7,576 nt of DNA from Caryophanales bacterium UBA7581 (GCA_002477825.1 DLKT01000046.1:42498-50073); one strand, 5' to 3'; shown: positions 1 to 6,360, numbered from the stretch's first letter. Notes: generated from the letters alone by a model not told the origin. Numbers and translations: made by a program.

Positions 1-623
1 AGTGATAAAGCAGCACCTTTACTCACACCTTTTTTAATAATTTCAAAAGAATAAATATGATCAAAATGTCCCCAAGGATAGAAAGAGAATTCTTGGTATT
101 TTTCTTTTTGGATAATAGTTAAAAATTCTTGAATATATGCTTCTTTAACTTGAAAAGAAGCACTTAAAGGCTCATCGATAAATTTTGTTTTAGCGGTCAA
201 TCTTTTTATCGTGACATATTCATTATCATGCACTAGCCAATAGGGGACTTTATTTTTATGGTATACATAGAGATATTTAAAAGCATAAATGAGTCCACCA
301 TCTAAATAAGGCATGATTTCTTCTAATAATTCATGCAGTAAAGCAGTATTTAATGGAAAAGATATCTTTTTTTTCATTTCTAATGTCTTTGGGTTTGTCC
401 AAGTCATTAACGCGCCATTTAAAAAGATAGCGGGCATGGTCTTGGGTAATAATTGAATATATTCAATGACTCCATGATAAGGACGACCTGTATTATAAAC
501 AAAATAATTTCCGCTTTGAATTAAGTGATTCATCATTTCTTGCGTAATGAGTGTGATATTTTTTTCAGGAGTTAAAAGCGTGTTATCTAAATCGGTACAA
601 ATTAAATAAGTCATTTCTGCCAT
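1..623 (-). CDS. Cof-type HAD-superfamily phosphatase, 3' end missing (partial)
   Basis: Seen: reading leftward from ATG at 623, an open frame of 207 codons plus two bases runs off the left edge. HAD motif I is DLDNTLL at residues 11-17 (Asp11 nucleophile, Asp13 acid/base). Motif II is in NTGRP (Thr45), and the motif III lysine is probably Lys202 in GVSKGAAL. Between motifs II and III lies a cap of about 130 residues, as in the Cof/IIB subfamily. The motif IV GDxxND aspartates lie beyond the window. A GAGGTGAT ribosome-binding site at 628-635 fits the start at 623; a second ATG at 614 is possible. Known: Cof proteins are cytoplasmic Mg-dependent phosphatases acting on sugar phosphates, FMN or similar small phosphoesters. 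The exact substrate cannot be told. The gene is divergent from comEB and has its own promoter. It is cut by the window edge, so truncation is not biological as far as can be seen. Confidence 0.9.
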   Translation of the reverse strand, partial: MAEMTYLICTDLDNTLLTPEKNITLITQEMMNHLIQSGNYFVYNTGRPYHGVIEYIQLLPKTMPAIFLNGALMTWTNPKTLEMKKKISFPLNTALLHELLEEIMPYLDGGLIYAFKYLYVYHKNKVPYWLVHDNEYVTIKRLTAKTKFIDEPLSASFQVKEAYIQEFLTIIQKEKYQEFSFYPWGHFDHIYSFEIIKKGVSKGAALS

Positions 624-641
624 AAATATCACCTCTTTTTT

Positions 642-670
642 AGTATAAGTATTTTCTAGATTGATGACAA
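642..670 (-). promoter_or_regulatory. Sigma-A-like promoter of the HAD phosphatase gene
   Basis: On the minus strand TTGTCA (670-665, five of six consensus bases) is followed by a 17-nt spacer and TATACT (647-642, five of six). Transcription would start near 635, giving a very short leader that contains the ribosome-binding site. It faces away from the comEB promoter. Confidence 0.65.
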
Positions 671-676
671 ATATTT

Positions 677-696
677 TTTTACTCTTTAGAGTAAAA
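677..696. promoter_or_regulatory. Perfect palindrome between divergent promoters, candidate operator
   Basis: Seen: arms TTTTACTCT (677-685) and AGAGTAAAA (688-696) are exact reverse complements separated by TT. The right part covers the -35 box of the comEB promoter, and the left end lies 6 bp from the -35 box of the opposite promoter. Inference: a dimeric regulator bound here could control both genes. The site is AT-rich, so chance cannot be excluded, and no regulator gene is seen next to it. The near-absent loop and lack of a following T run argue against a terminator. Confidence 0.4.
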
Positions 697-713
697 TAAA
701 AATATGCTATAAT
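685..713 (+). promoter_or_regulatory. Extended -10 sigma-A-like promoter for comEB and the ECF-truA operon
   Basis: TATAAT at 708-713 is a perfect -10 box, preceded by TG at 705-706 (extended -10). TTTAGA at 685-690 is a four-of-six -35 box at the optimal 17-nt spacing. Transcription should begin near 720. It is the only good promoter seen ahead of comEB, and the following gene gaps are too short for another obvious one, so it may drive the whole run up to truA. Confidence 0.75.
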
Positions 714-731
714 TGCCCCGTAATGATGAAT

Positions 732-737
732 GGAGAG
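732..737 (+). promoter_or_regulatory. Ribosome-binding site that decides the comEB start
   Basis: GGAGAG lies 7 nt ahead of ATG 745. The upstream in-frame ATG at 730 would overlap this site, has no Shine-Dalgarno sequence of its own and lies only about 10 nt from the predicted transcription start, so 745 is preferred. Confidence 0.75.
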
Positions 738-744
738 ATGTACG

Positions 745-1224
745 ATGAAAAGAAAAGATTATATTACCTGGGACGAATACTTTATGGGGATTGCTTATTT
801 ATCAAGCATGAGAAGTAAAGATCCTTCGACTCAAGTGGGCGCGTGTATTGTTGACTCAGATCACAAGGTTGTGTCCATTGGTTATAATGGTATGCCGATT
901 GGTTGCGATGACGATCATATGCCTTGGGAGCGTGGCTCTGGTGTGGATTCAAAATATTTGTATGTCTGCCATGCTGAGTTTAACGCAATTTTAAATATTC
1001 GTAGTGCCTCTTTAAAAGGTTGTACGATTTATGTTTCTTTATTCCCTTGTAATGAATGTGCAAAAGCTATCATTCAAACGGGGATTAAAGAAGTGGTTTA
1101 TGTGAGTGATAAATATAAAGATACCGATGGCGTAAAGGCTAGTAAATATATGTTTGATACTTGTGGCGTTACTTACCGCAAGTTTACCGGTCGACTCCCC
1201 AAAATTGAATTTGAGGAACAATAA
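745..1224 (+). CDS. comEB: dCMP deaminase (ComEB family)
   Basis: Seen: 159 residues with the zinc-dependent cytidine/deoxycytidylate deaminase signature. HAE at residues 76-78 gives the zinc-binding His and the catalytic Glu, and PCNEC at 101-105 gives the two zinc Cys. The N-terminal WDEYFMGIAYLSSMRSKDPS segment and the GYNG motif (46-49) are typical of dCMP deaminases rather than tRNA adenosine or guanine deaminases. Known: the enzyme converts dCMP to dUMP in the cytoplasm, feeding thymidylate synthase, usually with dCTP/dTTP allostery. In Bacillus subtilis the homologue lies in the comE operon but is not needed for DNA uptake. Here it instead leads the ECF transporter operon, with 23 nt to the next start and no terminator between. 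Cotranscription from the promoter at 685-713 is inferred. Length is normal for the family. Start chosen at 745 from the ribosome-binding site; another ATG lies at 730. Confidence 0.93.
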   Translation: MKRKDYITWDEYFMGIAYLSSMRSKDPSTQVGACIVDSDHKVVSIGYNGMPIGCDDDHMPWERGSGVDSKYLYVCHAEFNAILNIRSASLKGCTIYVSLFPCNECAKAIIQTGIKEVVYVSDKYKDTDGVKASKYMFDTCGVTYRKFTGRLPKIEFEEQ

Positions 1225-1235
1225 AAAAGAAAGAA

Positions 1236-1242
1236 AAGGTGG
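1236..1242 (+). promoter_or_regulatory. Ribosome-binding site that decides the ecfA1 start
   Basis: AAGGTGG ends 5 nt before ATG 1248. An upstream in-frame GTG at 1239 lies inside this site and so is unlikely to be the start. Confidence 0.7.
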
Positions 1243-1247
1243 ATGTG

Positions 1248-2078
1248 ATGAACGCGTTAGAAATTAATGATTTATCTTTTAGTTACGATAACAAAGTTGA
1301 TGCGATTCATTCTATCCAATTGACGATTGAAGCAGGAAAATACGTTGCAATTGTTGGGCATAATGGCTCAGGAAAATCAACGCTAGCGAAATTGATTCTC
1401 GGACTTTTAGAAAAAAAAGAAGGTAAAATCATTGTTTTTGGTCAGGAAGTAAACGAAAAAAACATTGATACCATTCGCCAAGAAATTGGTATTGTTTTTC
1501 AAAACCCAGATAATCAATTTGTCGGATCTACTGTGCGAGAAGATATTGCTTTTGGGTTAGAAAATCGGTGCATTCCTTATGAAGAAATGGAAGCACGGAT
1601 TCATGAATTTGCTAAAAAAGTACAAATGGAAGAATTCTTAGATAAAGAGCCTTCCAATCTTTCGGGCGGTCAAAAACAAAGAGTGGCTATTGCCGGTGTT
1701 TTAGCCATGCACCCTAAAATGATTATTTTTGATGAAGCAACCGCCATGTTGGATCCTCGTGGAAAGAAAGAAATTCGTGAAGTGATTGAAGAAATGCGAA
1801 AAGAAAATCCGGATTTAACGATTCTATCAATTACCCATGATATGGAAGAGGCTTCTAAAGCAGATGAAGTTATTATTTTAAGTCATGGTACGAAAGTTTT
1901 ACAAGGTAACGCAAGTGAAGTATTAAATCACACGGATATCCTTCAAAACTTGAATTTAAAATTACCATTTTTATCCGAACTTCACGTGGAGTTACTTAAA
2001 AATGGTGTAAAGCTTGAAGAAGCACATTCTTTTGATGAAATGGTGGTGAGCGTATGCCAATACGTTTTGAAAAAGTAA
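1248..2078 (+). CDS. ecfA1: ECF transporter ATPase subunit A1
   Basis: Seen: 276-residue ABC ATPase with Walker A GHNGSGKST (residues 37-45), Q-loop Gln85 in VFQNPDNQF, signature LSGGQ (138-142), Walker B ending in Asp162 with catalytic Glu163 in FDEATAMLDP, and switch His197. The DEATAMLDP wording and the first position before a second, A2-like ATPase identify it as EcfA1 (formerly CbiO1/YbxA). Known: EcfA1 pairs with EcfA2 on the cytoplasmic face of the membrane and powers EcfT, which takes up vitamins or metals with interchangeable S components. Its last 25 nt overlap ecfA2, suggesting translational coupling. In Bacillus this gene follows rplQ; here it follows comEB. The C-terminal 60 or so residues form the family's usual extension after the nucleotide-binding domain. 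Start chosen at 1248 because of AAGGTGG just upstream. Confidence 0.95.
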   Translation: MNALEINDLSFSYDNKVDAIHSIQLTIEAGKYVAIVGHNGSGKSTLAKLILGLLEKKEGKIIVFGQEVNEKNIDTIRQEIGIVFQNPDNQFVGSTVREDIAFGLENRCIPYEEMEARIHEFAKKVQMEEFLDKEPSNLSGGQKQRVAIAGVLAMHPKMIIFDEATAMLDPRGKKEIREVIEEMRKENPDLTILSITHDMEEASKADEVIILSHGTKVLQGNASEVLNHTDILQNLNLKLPFLSELHVELLKNGVKLEEAHSFDEMVVSVCQYVLKK

Positions 2079-2908
2079 GCTATACTTATGGTCAAAAGAC
2101 CCCATTTGAATATCAAGCTTTAAAAGATATCAACTTAGAAATCTTAGAAGGTTCGTTTACCGCAATTGTAGGACACACAGGCTCAGGAAAGAGCACTTTG
2201 ATTCAACATTTAAACGGTCTACTTTTACCCGAAGAAGGAAAAGTAGTGATTGCTGATTTTGTTTTAGAAGCAAAAAAGAAAATGAAAAACATAAAGTCTC
2301 TTCGTAAACAAGTAGGGATTGTTTTTCAATTCCCTGAATATCAACTATTTGAAAGTACAGTTTTAAAAGATGTTATGTTTGGCCCTAAAAATTTTGGAGC
2401 AACGGAAGAAGAAGCGAAAGCAAAAGCCCAAAAGGCTTTAGAGTTAGTGAAAATACCGTCTTCTTATTATGAAAAATCTCCTTTTGCTTTATCCGGAGGA
2501 GAGCGGCGTAGAGTCGCAATCGCCGGTATTTTAGCAATGGAACCTAAAATTTTAGTTTTAGACGAACCCACTGCTGGTTTAGATCCAAAGGGCATTGATG
2601 AAATGATGCATCTATTTAAAGAAATCCATGATAAAGGAACCACGGTAATTTTAGTGAGCCATGATATGGATGTCGTTTTAGAATACGCGGAAAAGGTAAT
2701 TGTTCTTCAAGACGGAAGAGTACTTAAAATTGCCTCACCCACAGAATTATTTCAAGATGAAAATTTTGAATCTTATTCTTTAGAAATGCCTATCGTTTAT
2801 CAGTTTGCTGTGGCTTTAATCAAAAATGGTGTTTCTATTGATTTATCGAAAGTAAAAAATCCAGAAACTTTAGCAAAAGAAATTGTGAAAGCGAGGGATG
2901 TAAAATGA
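2054..2908 (+). CDS. ecfA2: ECF transporter ATPase subunit A2
   Basis: Seen: 284-residue ABC ATPase with Walker A GHTGSGKST (residues 40-48), Q-loop Gln92 in VFQFPEYQLF, signature LSGGE (146-150), Walker B Asp170 with catalytic Glu171 in LDEPTAGLDPKG, and switch His203. The N-terminal SYTYGQKTPFEYQAL stretch is characteristic of EcfA2 (CbiO2/YbaE). Known: EcfA1 and EcfA2 form a heterodimer docked on the EcfT coupling helices. The start at 2054 lies inside ecfA1, giving a 25-nt overlap in another frame; GGTGGTGAG at 2042-2050 is its ribosome-binding site, and no nearer ATG exists. It ends with TGA overlapping the ecfT ATG. The signature has Glu where the ecfA1 copy has Gln; both occur in ABC ATPases, so it should be active. 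Sequence and length are otherwise normal. Confidence 0.95.
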   Translation: MPIRFEKVSYTYGQKTPFEYQALKDINLEILEGSFTAIVGHTGSGKSTLIQHLNGLLLPEEGKVVIADFVLEAKKKMKNIKSLRKQVGIVFQFPEYQLFESTVLKDVMFGPKNFGATEEEAKAKAQKALELVKIPSSYYEKSPFALSGGERRRVAIAGILAMEPKILVLDEPTAGLDPKGIDEMMHLFKEIHDKGTTVILVSHDMDVVLEYAEKVIVLQDGRVLKIASPTELFQDENFESYSLEMPIVYQFAVALIKNGVSIDLSKVKNPETLAKEIVKARDVK

Positions 2909-3762
2909 CCAAAATGACATTAGGTAAATACATGCCTTATAACTCACTCATTCATAAGTTAGATCCTCGCGTTAAAATCTTAACATTAATCTTTTTAATG
3001 GTGCCGATTTTTCTTTCTTTTCCTAACCCAGAAACGAGTTTCATTCTCTATGGCGTTATGGCAATTGTGATTTATATTATCATGCGGATGTCGCATGTAC
3101 GTTTAAGCCTGATTTTTAAACAACTCAAAGCACTTTGGGTAATGATGCTATTTGTTTCAATTTTAAATATTCTTTTCATTAAAGATACAAAATATGGCTT
3201 TATTGCCATAGGTAACCAAGGCTTTATTATCGCGGTTAAGGCGCTTTATGATACGCTTTATATTATTATCCGCTTAGTTTTGATGGTTTCTTTAACAACG
3301 ATTTTAACCGCTACCACGAAGCCATTAGATTTAACCTTTGCTTTAGAGTGGTATTTAACGCCTTTAAAAGTATTCCATTTTCCTACCTCAGAAGTTGCTA
3401 TGACGATGACTTTAGCGCTTCGTTTTATTCCAACCTTCTTGGAAGATACGGAAAGAATTATGAAAGCTCAATCCTCAAGAGGCGTGGATTTTGAACATGG
3501 GAAGCTTATGGAAAAGTTGCGGGCGATGGTTTCTTTAATTGTCCCACTTTTATCTTCTGCTATTCATAGAAGTGATGATTTAGCCGATGCCTTAGAAGCG
3601 CGTGGCTATAATCCTGATCATAAAAGAACGCATTACCGTCAAATGAAATGGGGCTTTAAAGACACTGGAGCACTATTATTGTCCCTTATTTTCTTTGCCG
3701 GATTTATCACGCTTGCAGCCATGAAAATCGATGTATTTAGTTGGATAAAGGGGTGGTTTTAA
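2905..3762 (+). CDS. ecfT: ECF transporter transmembrane scaffold EcfT
   Basis: Seen: 285 residues with hydrophobic segments near 23-38, 45-60, 77-93, 118-134 and 254-272. It carries the family hallmarks: HKLDPRVKI near the N-terminus (17-25), a first coupling motif SRG (191-193) in AQSSRGVDF, and a second, ARG (232-234), in ALEARGYN. These Ala-Arg-Gly motifs lie in the cytoplasmic coupling helices that sit on EcfA1 and EcfA2. The first has Ser in place of the usual Ala, and the second is canonical. Known: EcfT holds the ATPase pair and the exchangeable S component in the membrane. The start overlaps the ecfA2 stop (ATGA), with GAGGG at 2893-2897 as ribosome-binding site. The stop shares one base with the truA start. 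No S component is encoded here, as expected for group II systems, so the substrate cannot be told. Confidence 0.93.
   Translation: MTKMTLGKYMPYNSLIHKLDPRVKILTLIFLMVPIFLSFPNPETSFILYGVMAIVIYIIMRMSHVRLSLIFKQLKALWVMMLFVSILNILFIKDTKYGFIAIGNQGFIIAVKALYDTLYIIIRLVLMVSLTTILTATTKPLDLTFALEWYLTPLKVFHFPTSEVAMTMTLALRFIPTFLEDTERIMKAQSSRGVDFEHGKLMEKLRAMVSLIVPLLSSAIHRSDDLADALEARGYNPDHKRTHYRQMKWGFKDTGALLLSLIFFAGFITLAAMKIDVFSWIKGWF
3747..3753 (+). promoter_or_regulatory. Ribosome-binding site that decides the truA start
   Basis: AAAGGGG lies 8 nt before ATG 3762. A TTG at 3741 in the same frame lies upstream of this site and would add seven residues absent from TruA proteins, so it is rejected. Confidence 0.75.
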
Positions 3763-5294
3763 TGCCACGCTATTTAATGAAATGTTCTTATGATGGAACA
3801 GCTTTTTTTGGTTATCAAAAACAAGTAGATAAAAGAACGGTTCAAGAAGAAATTGAAAAAATAATTTCTAAACTACTCAATACGCCAACGAGCATTTATG
3901 CTTCAGGAAGAACCGATGCTGGTGTACATGCTCATGGACAATATTTTCACTTTGATTCACTAAAAACATTAGAAAAAGAGCGGTTTATGTATGCTTTAAA
4001 TGCTTTATTACCGAAAGATATCCATATTATTTCAATGAAAGAGGTAGCATCTGACTTCCATGCCCGCTACCAAGCTTTAGCTAAAAAATATGTTTATGTG
4101 ATTCATCAAGGAGAAGATGATCCTTTTTTAAGAAACACCACTTATCAACTGCATCAATCTTTAAATGTTGAAAAGATGAAAATAGCGGCAGAGACTTTAA
4201 AAGGAACGCTTTGTTATCGTAATTTTACTTCAAAAGAAGAGGATGAAAAAGATTTTGTTCGTACCATTTACGCTATTCATTTTCACGAAGAGAACCATAC
4301 CATTCGCATTTCTTTTTTAGGCGATGGCTTTATGCGCTACATGGTAAGAATGTTAGTGGGTTCTTTAATCGCAATTGGATTAGAAAAAGAAGAACCTGAC
4401 TATTTTACTAAGCATTTATATACAGAAACCCGTCAAATTACGTCTTATAAAGCACCTGCGCAAGGCCTTTTCTTAGAAGAAGTTTATTATTTTGAAGCGT
4501 TACCTTTTAACTATCATACGCATACAAAACGCTGTGGACATGCTTGTGGAGAAGATGAAGAATATGTACAAGCTGCAATTCAAGCGGGAATTAAAACACT
4601 CGGTTTTAGTGACCATATTTTTTATCCTAATTTTCAAAAAGAACCTTTTCCTCACGTTCGCGGTGATTACGCATTGTTAGATGATTACCTTCATTCGATT
4701 TTAGCATTGAAAGAAAAGTATAAAGACCAAATGGATATTCATGTAGGCTTTGAAGCTGAATATTATGAAGACTATGACGCTTACTATAAAGAACTTCTTG
4801 AAAGTGGAAAAATAGAATATTTGATTTTAGGTCAACATTTTTTAAGAACCAATGGCGTTTCTTCTCGAATTTCAAATGGTCCTTATGATGAAGAAGGCGT
4901 AAAAAAATATACCGATGCTTTAATTGCAGGAATGAGAACAGGATACTATCGTTATGTTGCGCACCCTGATTTATATTTATGTTTCTATCATCCTTTTGAT
5001 GCGGTAGCGAAAGAAGCAGCGCACCGAATTTGTGAAGCCGCTAACGAATGTCATCTACCATTAGAACTGAACCTCGGTGGCGCAAGAAGAGGCTTACGTA
5101 TTTATAACCAAAACGAAATGAGACTATGTTATCCTGTTTATGAATTTTGGAAAATCGTAGCAGAACACCACTCTAAAGTCGTTATTGGTGTAGATGCTCA
5201 TGATCCCAAAGACTTCCTTTCTTCCGCGCAAGTTTTAGCAAGAGAAATTGCCGATGATTTGAATTTAGATTTAACGGACGAATTTCCACGTTAG
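3762..5294 (+). CDS. truA: Fusion: tRNA pseudouridine synthase TruA + PHP histidinol-phosphatase-like domain
   Basis: Seen: one open frame of 510 residues with two complete domains. Residues 1-243 are TruA: catalytic Asp52 in GRTDAGVHA, Tyr110 in KKYVYVI, GDGFMRYMVRMLVG (187-200) and the usual ending APAQGLFLEEVYY. Residues 249-510 are a PHP-family hydrolase of histidinol-phosphatase type (HisJ/HisK): HTH (252-254), His260, SDH (283-285), FEAE (330-333), GQHF (357-360), AHPD (400-403) and VDAHD (477-481), which together supply the expected metal ligands. The linker is about five residues. Known: TruA makes pseudouridine at tRNA positions 38-40; PHP phosphatases of this family cleave histidinol phosphate or related phosphoesters. 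A stand-alone TruA is about 245-250 residues and a stand-alone HisJ about 270. No his gene is nearby, so the phosphatase substrate is open. The start shares a base with the ecfT stop (TAATG). No in-frame ATG, GTG or TTG near the junction could start the second domain alone; the next in-frame Met is residue 324. Confidence 0.92.
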   Translation: MPRYLMKCSYDGTAFFGYQKQVDKRTVQEEIEKIISKLLNTPTSIYASGRTDAGVHAHGQYFHFDSLKTLEKERFMYALNALLPKDIHIISMKEVASDFHARYQALAKKYVYVIHQGEDDPFLRNTTYQLHQSLNVEKMKIAAETLKGTLCYRNFTSKEEDEKDFVRTIYAIHFHEENHTIRISFLGDGFMRYMVRMLVGSLIAIGLEKEEPDYFTKHLYTETRQITSYKAPAQGLFLEEVYYFEALPFNYHTHTKRCGHACGEDEEYVQAAIQAGIKTLGFSDHIFYPNFQKEPFPHVRGDYALLDDYLHSILALKEKYKDQMDIHVGFEAEYYEDYDAYYKELLESGKIEYLILGQHFLRTNGVSSRISNGPYDEEGVKKYTDALIAGMRTGYYRYVAHPDLYLCFYHPFDAVAKEAAHRICEAANECHLPLELNLGGARRGLRIYNQNEMRLCYPVYEFWKIVAEHHSKVVIGVDAHDPKDFLSSAQVLAREIADDLNLDLTDEFPR

Positions 5295-5341
5295 GGGTTA
5301 AGCGTTACGTAGTAAAAATTTTGAAAAAATCAATTTAATTC
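5295..5341. other. Short spacer after truA without a visible terminator
   Basis: These 47 bases between the truA-PHP stop and the rplM promoter show no GC-rich hairpin followed by a T run. Read-through from the upstream operon into rplM-rpsI is therefore possible, as in genomes where these genes form one long transcript. Confidence 0.4.
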
Positions 5342-5370
5342 TTGACAAATAGATAGAATATCTATATTAT
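5342..5370 (+). promoter_or_regulatory. Strong sigma-A-like promoter for rplM-rpsI
   Basis: TTGACA (5342-5347, perfect -35) and TATTAT (5365-5370, five of six) are separated by exactly 17 nt. Transcription would start near 5377, right at the beginning of the structured leader. The spacer contains an inverted repeat, ATAGATA (5349-5355) and TATCTAT (5359-5365), whose role, if any, is unknown. Confidence 0.85.
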
Positions 5371-5376
5371 TCTAGA

Positions 5377-5423
5377 TGGCACTATTGCCAAAGTTGTAGT
5401 CCCGGTAAGAATACAATTTGGTA
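5377..5423 (+). ncRNA. Structured rplM leader RNA, L13-leader-like
   Basis: Seen: two hairpins can form in the 5' untranslated region. The first is TGGCA (5377-5381) with TGCCA (5386-5390). The second is an 8-bp stem, AAGTTGTA (5391-5398) with TACAATTT (5412-5419), including one G-U pair. TGCC (5386-5389) could instead pair with GGTA (5420-5423), extending the second stem up to the Shine-Dalgarno site and breaking the first hairpin. Known: Firmicutes have a described L13 leader family upstream of rplM, thought to be an autoregulatory ribosomal-protein binding site. The position fits exactly. Membership in that family is inferred from location and structure, not from a model match. Confidence 0.6.
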
Positions 5424-5428
5424 GGAGG
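5423..5428 (+). promoter_or_regulatory. rplM ribosome-binding site next to the leader helix
   Basis: AGGAGG, 9 nt before ATG 5438. Its first base is the last one that can join the alternative leader pairing, so leader folding could change its accessibility. Confidence 0.75.
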
Positions 5429-5437
5429 AAATGAATT

Positions 5438-5878
5438 ATGCAACGTCAAACAACAATTGCAAAGCCAAAAGAATTAACAAGAAAGTGGTATGTTATTGAT
5501 GCCGCCGGCAAGCCCCTTGGTCGCTTAGCCTCTGAAGTAGCGGTTATCTTAATGGGTAAGAACAAACCCATTTATACCCCAAACGTTGACTGTGGAGACT
5601 ATGTCATCATCATCAACGCTGAAAAAGTTGCTTTAACAGGTAACAAAGTTCACAACAAAAAGTACTACAATGTCTCTGGTTATACCGGTGGTCTCCGTAC
5701 TCGTACGGCTGGCGAAATGATCGAACGTTATCCAGAAGAAATGGTAGAAAGATCCGTTTGGGGCATGCTTCCAAAAGGACGCCTTGGTCGTTCCATTTAT
5801 AAGAAACTCTTTGTTTATAAAGGACCTGACCATAAGCACGAAGCTCAACAACCAGAAGTTCTTGAGCTCAAATTCTAG
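5438..5878 (+). CDS. rplM: Large-subunit ribosomal protein L13 (uL13)
   Basis: Seen: 146 residues, the usual bacterial length. It contains the N-terminal RKWYVIDAAGKPLGRLAS (15-32), GDYVIIINAEKVALTG (53-68), a KKYYNVSGYTGGL segment (74-86) and the family signature WGMLPKGRLGR (108-118). Known: L13 binds 23S rRNA early in 50S assembly and is nearly always followed by rpsI. The start is fixed by AGGAGG 9 nt upstream. The gene has more C-ending codons than the transporter genes upstream, as expected for strongly expressed ribosomal genes. The next ribosome-binding site overlaps its stop codon. Regulation probably includes the structured leader. Confidence 0.98.
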   Translation: MQRQTTIAKPKELTRKWYVIDAAGKPLGRLASEVAVILMGKNKPIYTPNVDCGDYVIIINAEKVALTGNKVHNKKYYNVSGYTGGLRTRTAGEMIERYPEEMVERSVWGMLPKGRLGRSIYKKLFVYKGPDHKHEAQQPEVLELKF

Positions 5879-5890
5879 GAGGAAACGAAT

Positions 5891-6298
5891 ATGGCAGCAA
5901 AGAAAAAAGCAAATGTCCAATACTATGGTACTGGTCGTAGAAAATCATCTGTAGCTCGTGTATTCCTTGTTCCAGGAACAGGCAAAATCCTTGTTAACGG
6001 TAGAGATGTTGATGAATATATGCCTTATGCAACCCTTGTCATGGATTTAAAACAACCTCTTGAACTTACAAACACTACCGATAAATTCGATGTGAATTGT
6101 ACAGTTACTGGTGGCGGTTTTACCGGCCAAGCAGGTGCGATTCGTTTAGGTATTGCTCGTGCTTTATTAGAAGCATCTAGCGATTATCGTGCGAACCTTA
6201 AAGTTGCTGGTATGTTAACACGTAACTCACGTGCAAAAGAACGTAAGAAATACGGTTTAAAAGCAGCTCGTCGTGCACCACAATTCTCCAAACGTTAA
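5891..6298 (+). CDS. rpsI: Small-subunit ribosomal protein S9 (uS9)
   Basis: Seen: 135 residues, full length. GTGRRKSSVARV (13-24) opens the fold, the S9 signature GGGFTGQAGAIRLGIARAL lies at 74-92, and the basic tail ends KKYGLKAARRAPQFSKR. Known: S9 is in the head of the 30S subunit and its C-terminal Lys-Arg tail reaches the P-site tRNA anticodon stem-loop; that tail is intact here. The AGGAGG site (5877-5882) overlaps the rplM stop codon, with 12 nt between genes, so the pair is translationally close-coupled. A strong terminator follows about 30 nt after the stop. Confidence 0.98.
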   Translation: MAAKKKANVQYYGTGRRKSSVARVFLVPGTGKILVNGRDVDEYMPYATLVMDLKQPLELTNTTDKFDVNCTVTGGGFTGQAGAIRLGIARALLEASSDYRANLKVAGMLTRNSRAKERKKYGLKAARRAPQFSKR

Positions 6299-6329
6299 TT
6301 TCAAATTCAGAATTACAATTGGAATCATC

Positions 6330-6360
6330 AAGACTCATGCAGATTTGCATGGGTCTTTTT
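6330..6360 (+). terminator. Intrinsic terminator of rplM-rpsI
   Basis: A 12-bp stem (6330-6341 with 6346-6357, one G-T pair) closes a GATT loop, and a T run (6356-6360) completes it. It separates the ribosomal-protein unit from the amidase gene. Confidence 0.92.

Noticed and set aside
677..696. Palindrome as a bidirectional terminator
   Set aside because: It has only a 2-nt centre, an AT-rich stem and no T run after it on either strand, and it sits between divergent promoters where no transcript needs to end.
730..744. Longer comEB start at ATG 730
   Set aside because: It overlaps the GGAGAG site that serves ATG 745, has no ribosome-binding site of its own and lies about 10 nt from the predicted transcription start.
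1039..1221. Minus-strand open frame inside comEB, and similar ones at 4627-4875, 5633-5920 and 6198-6386
   Set aside because: They are shadows of well-supported genes, with no domain motifs or ribosome-binding sites.
1248..2908. ecfA1 and ecfA2 as a recent tandem duplication
   Set aside because: They are distinct, long-diverged paralogues with type-specific motifs (DEATAMLDP versus DEPTAGLDP) found side by side across Firmicutes.
4492..4680. TTG start at 4492 as a possible separate phosphatase start (reads MKRY...)
   Set aside because: It is in a different frame from the PHP domain and its product has none of the metal-binding motifs, so it cannot initiate the phosphatase unless there is a sequence error.
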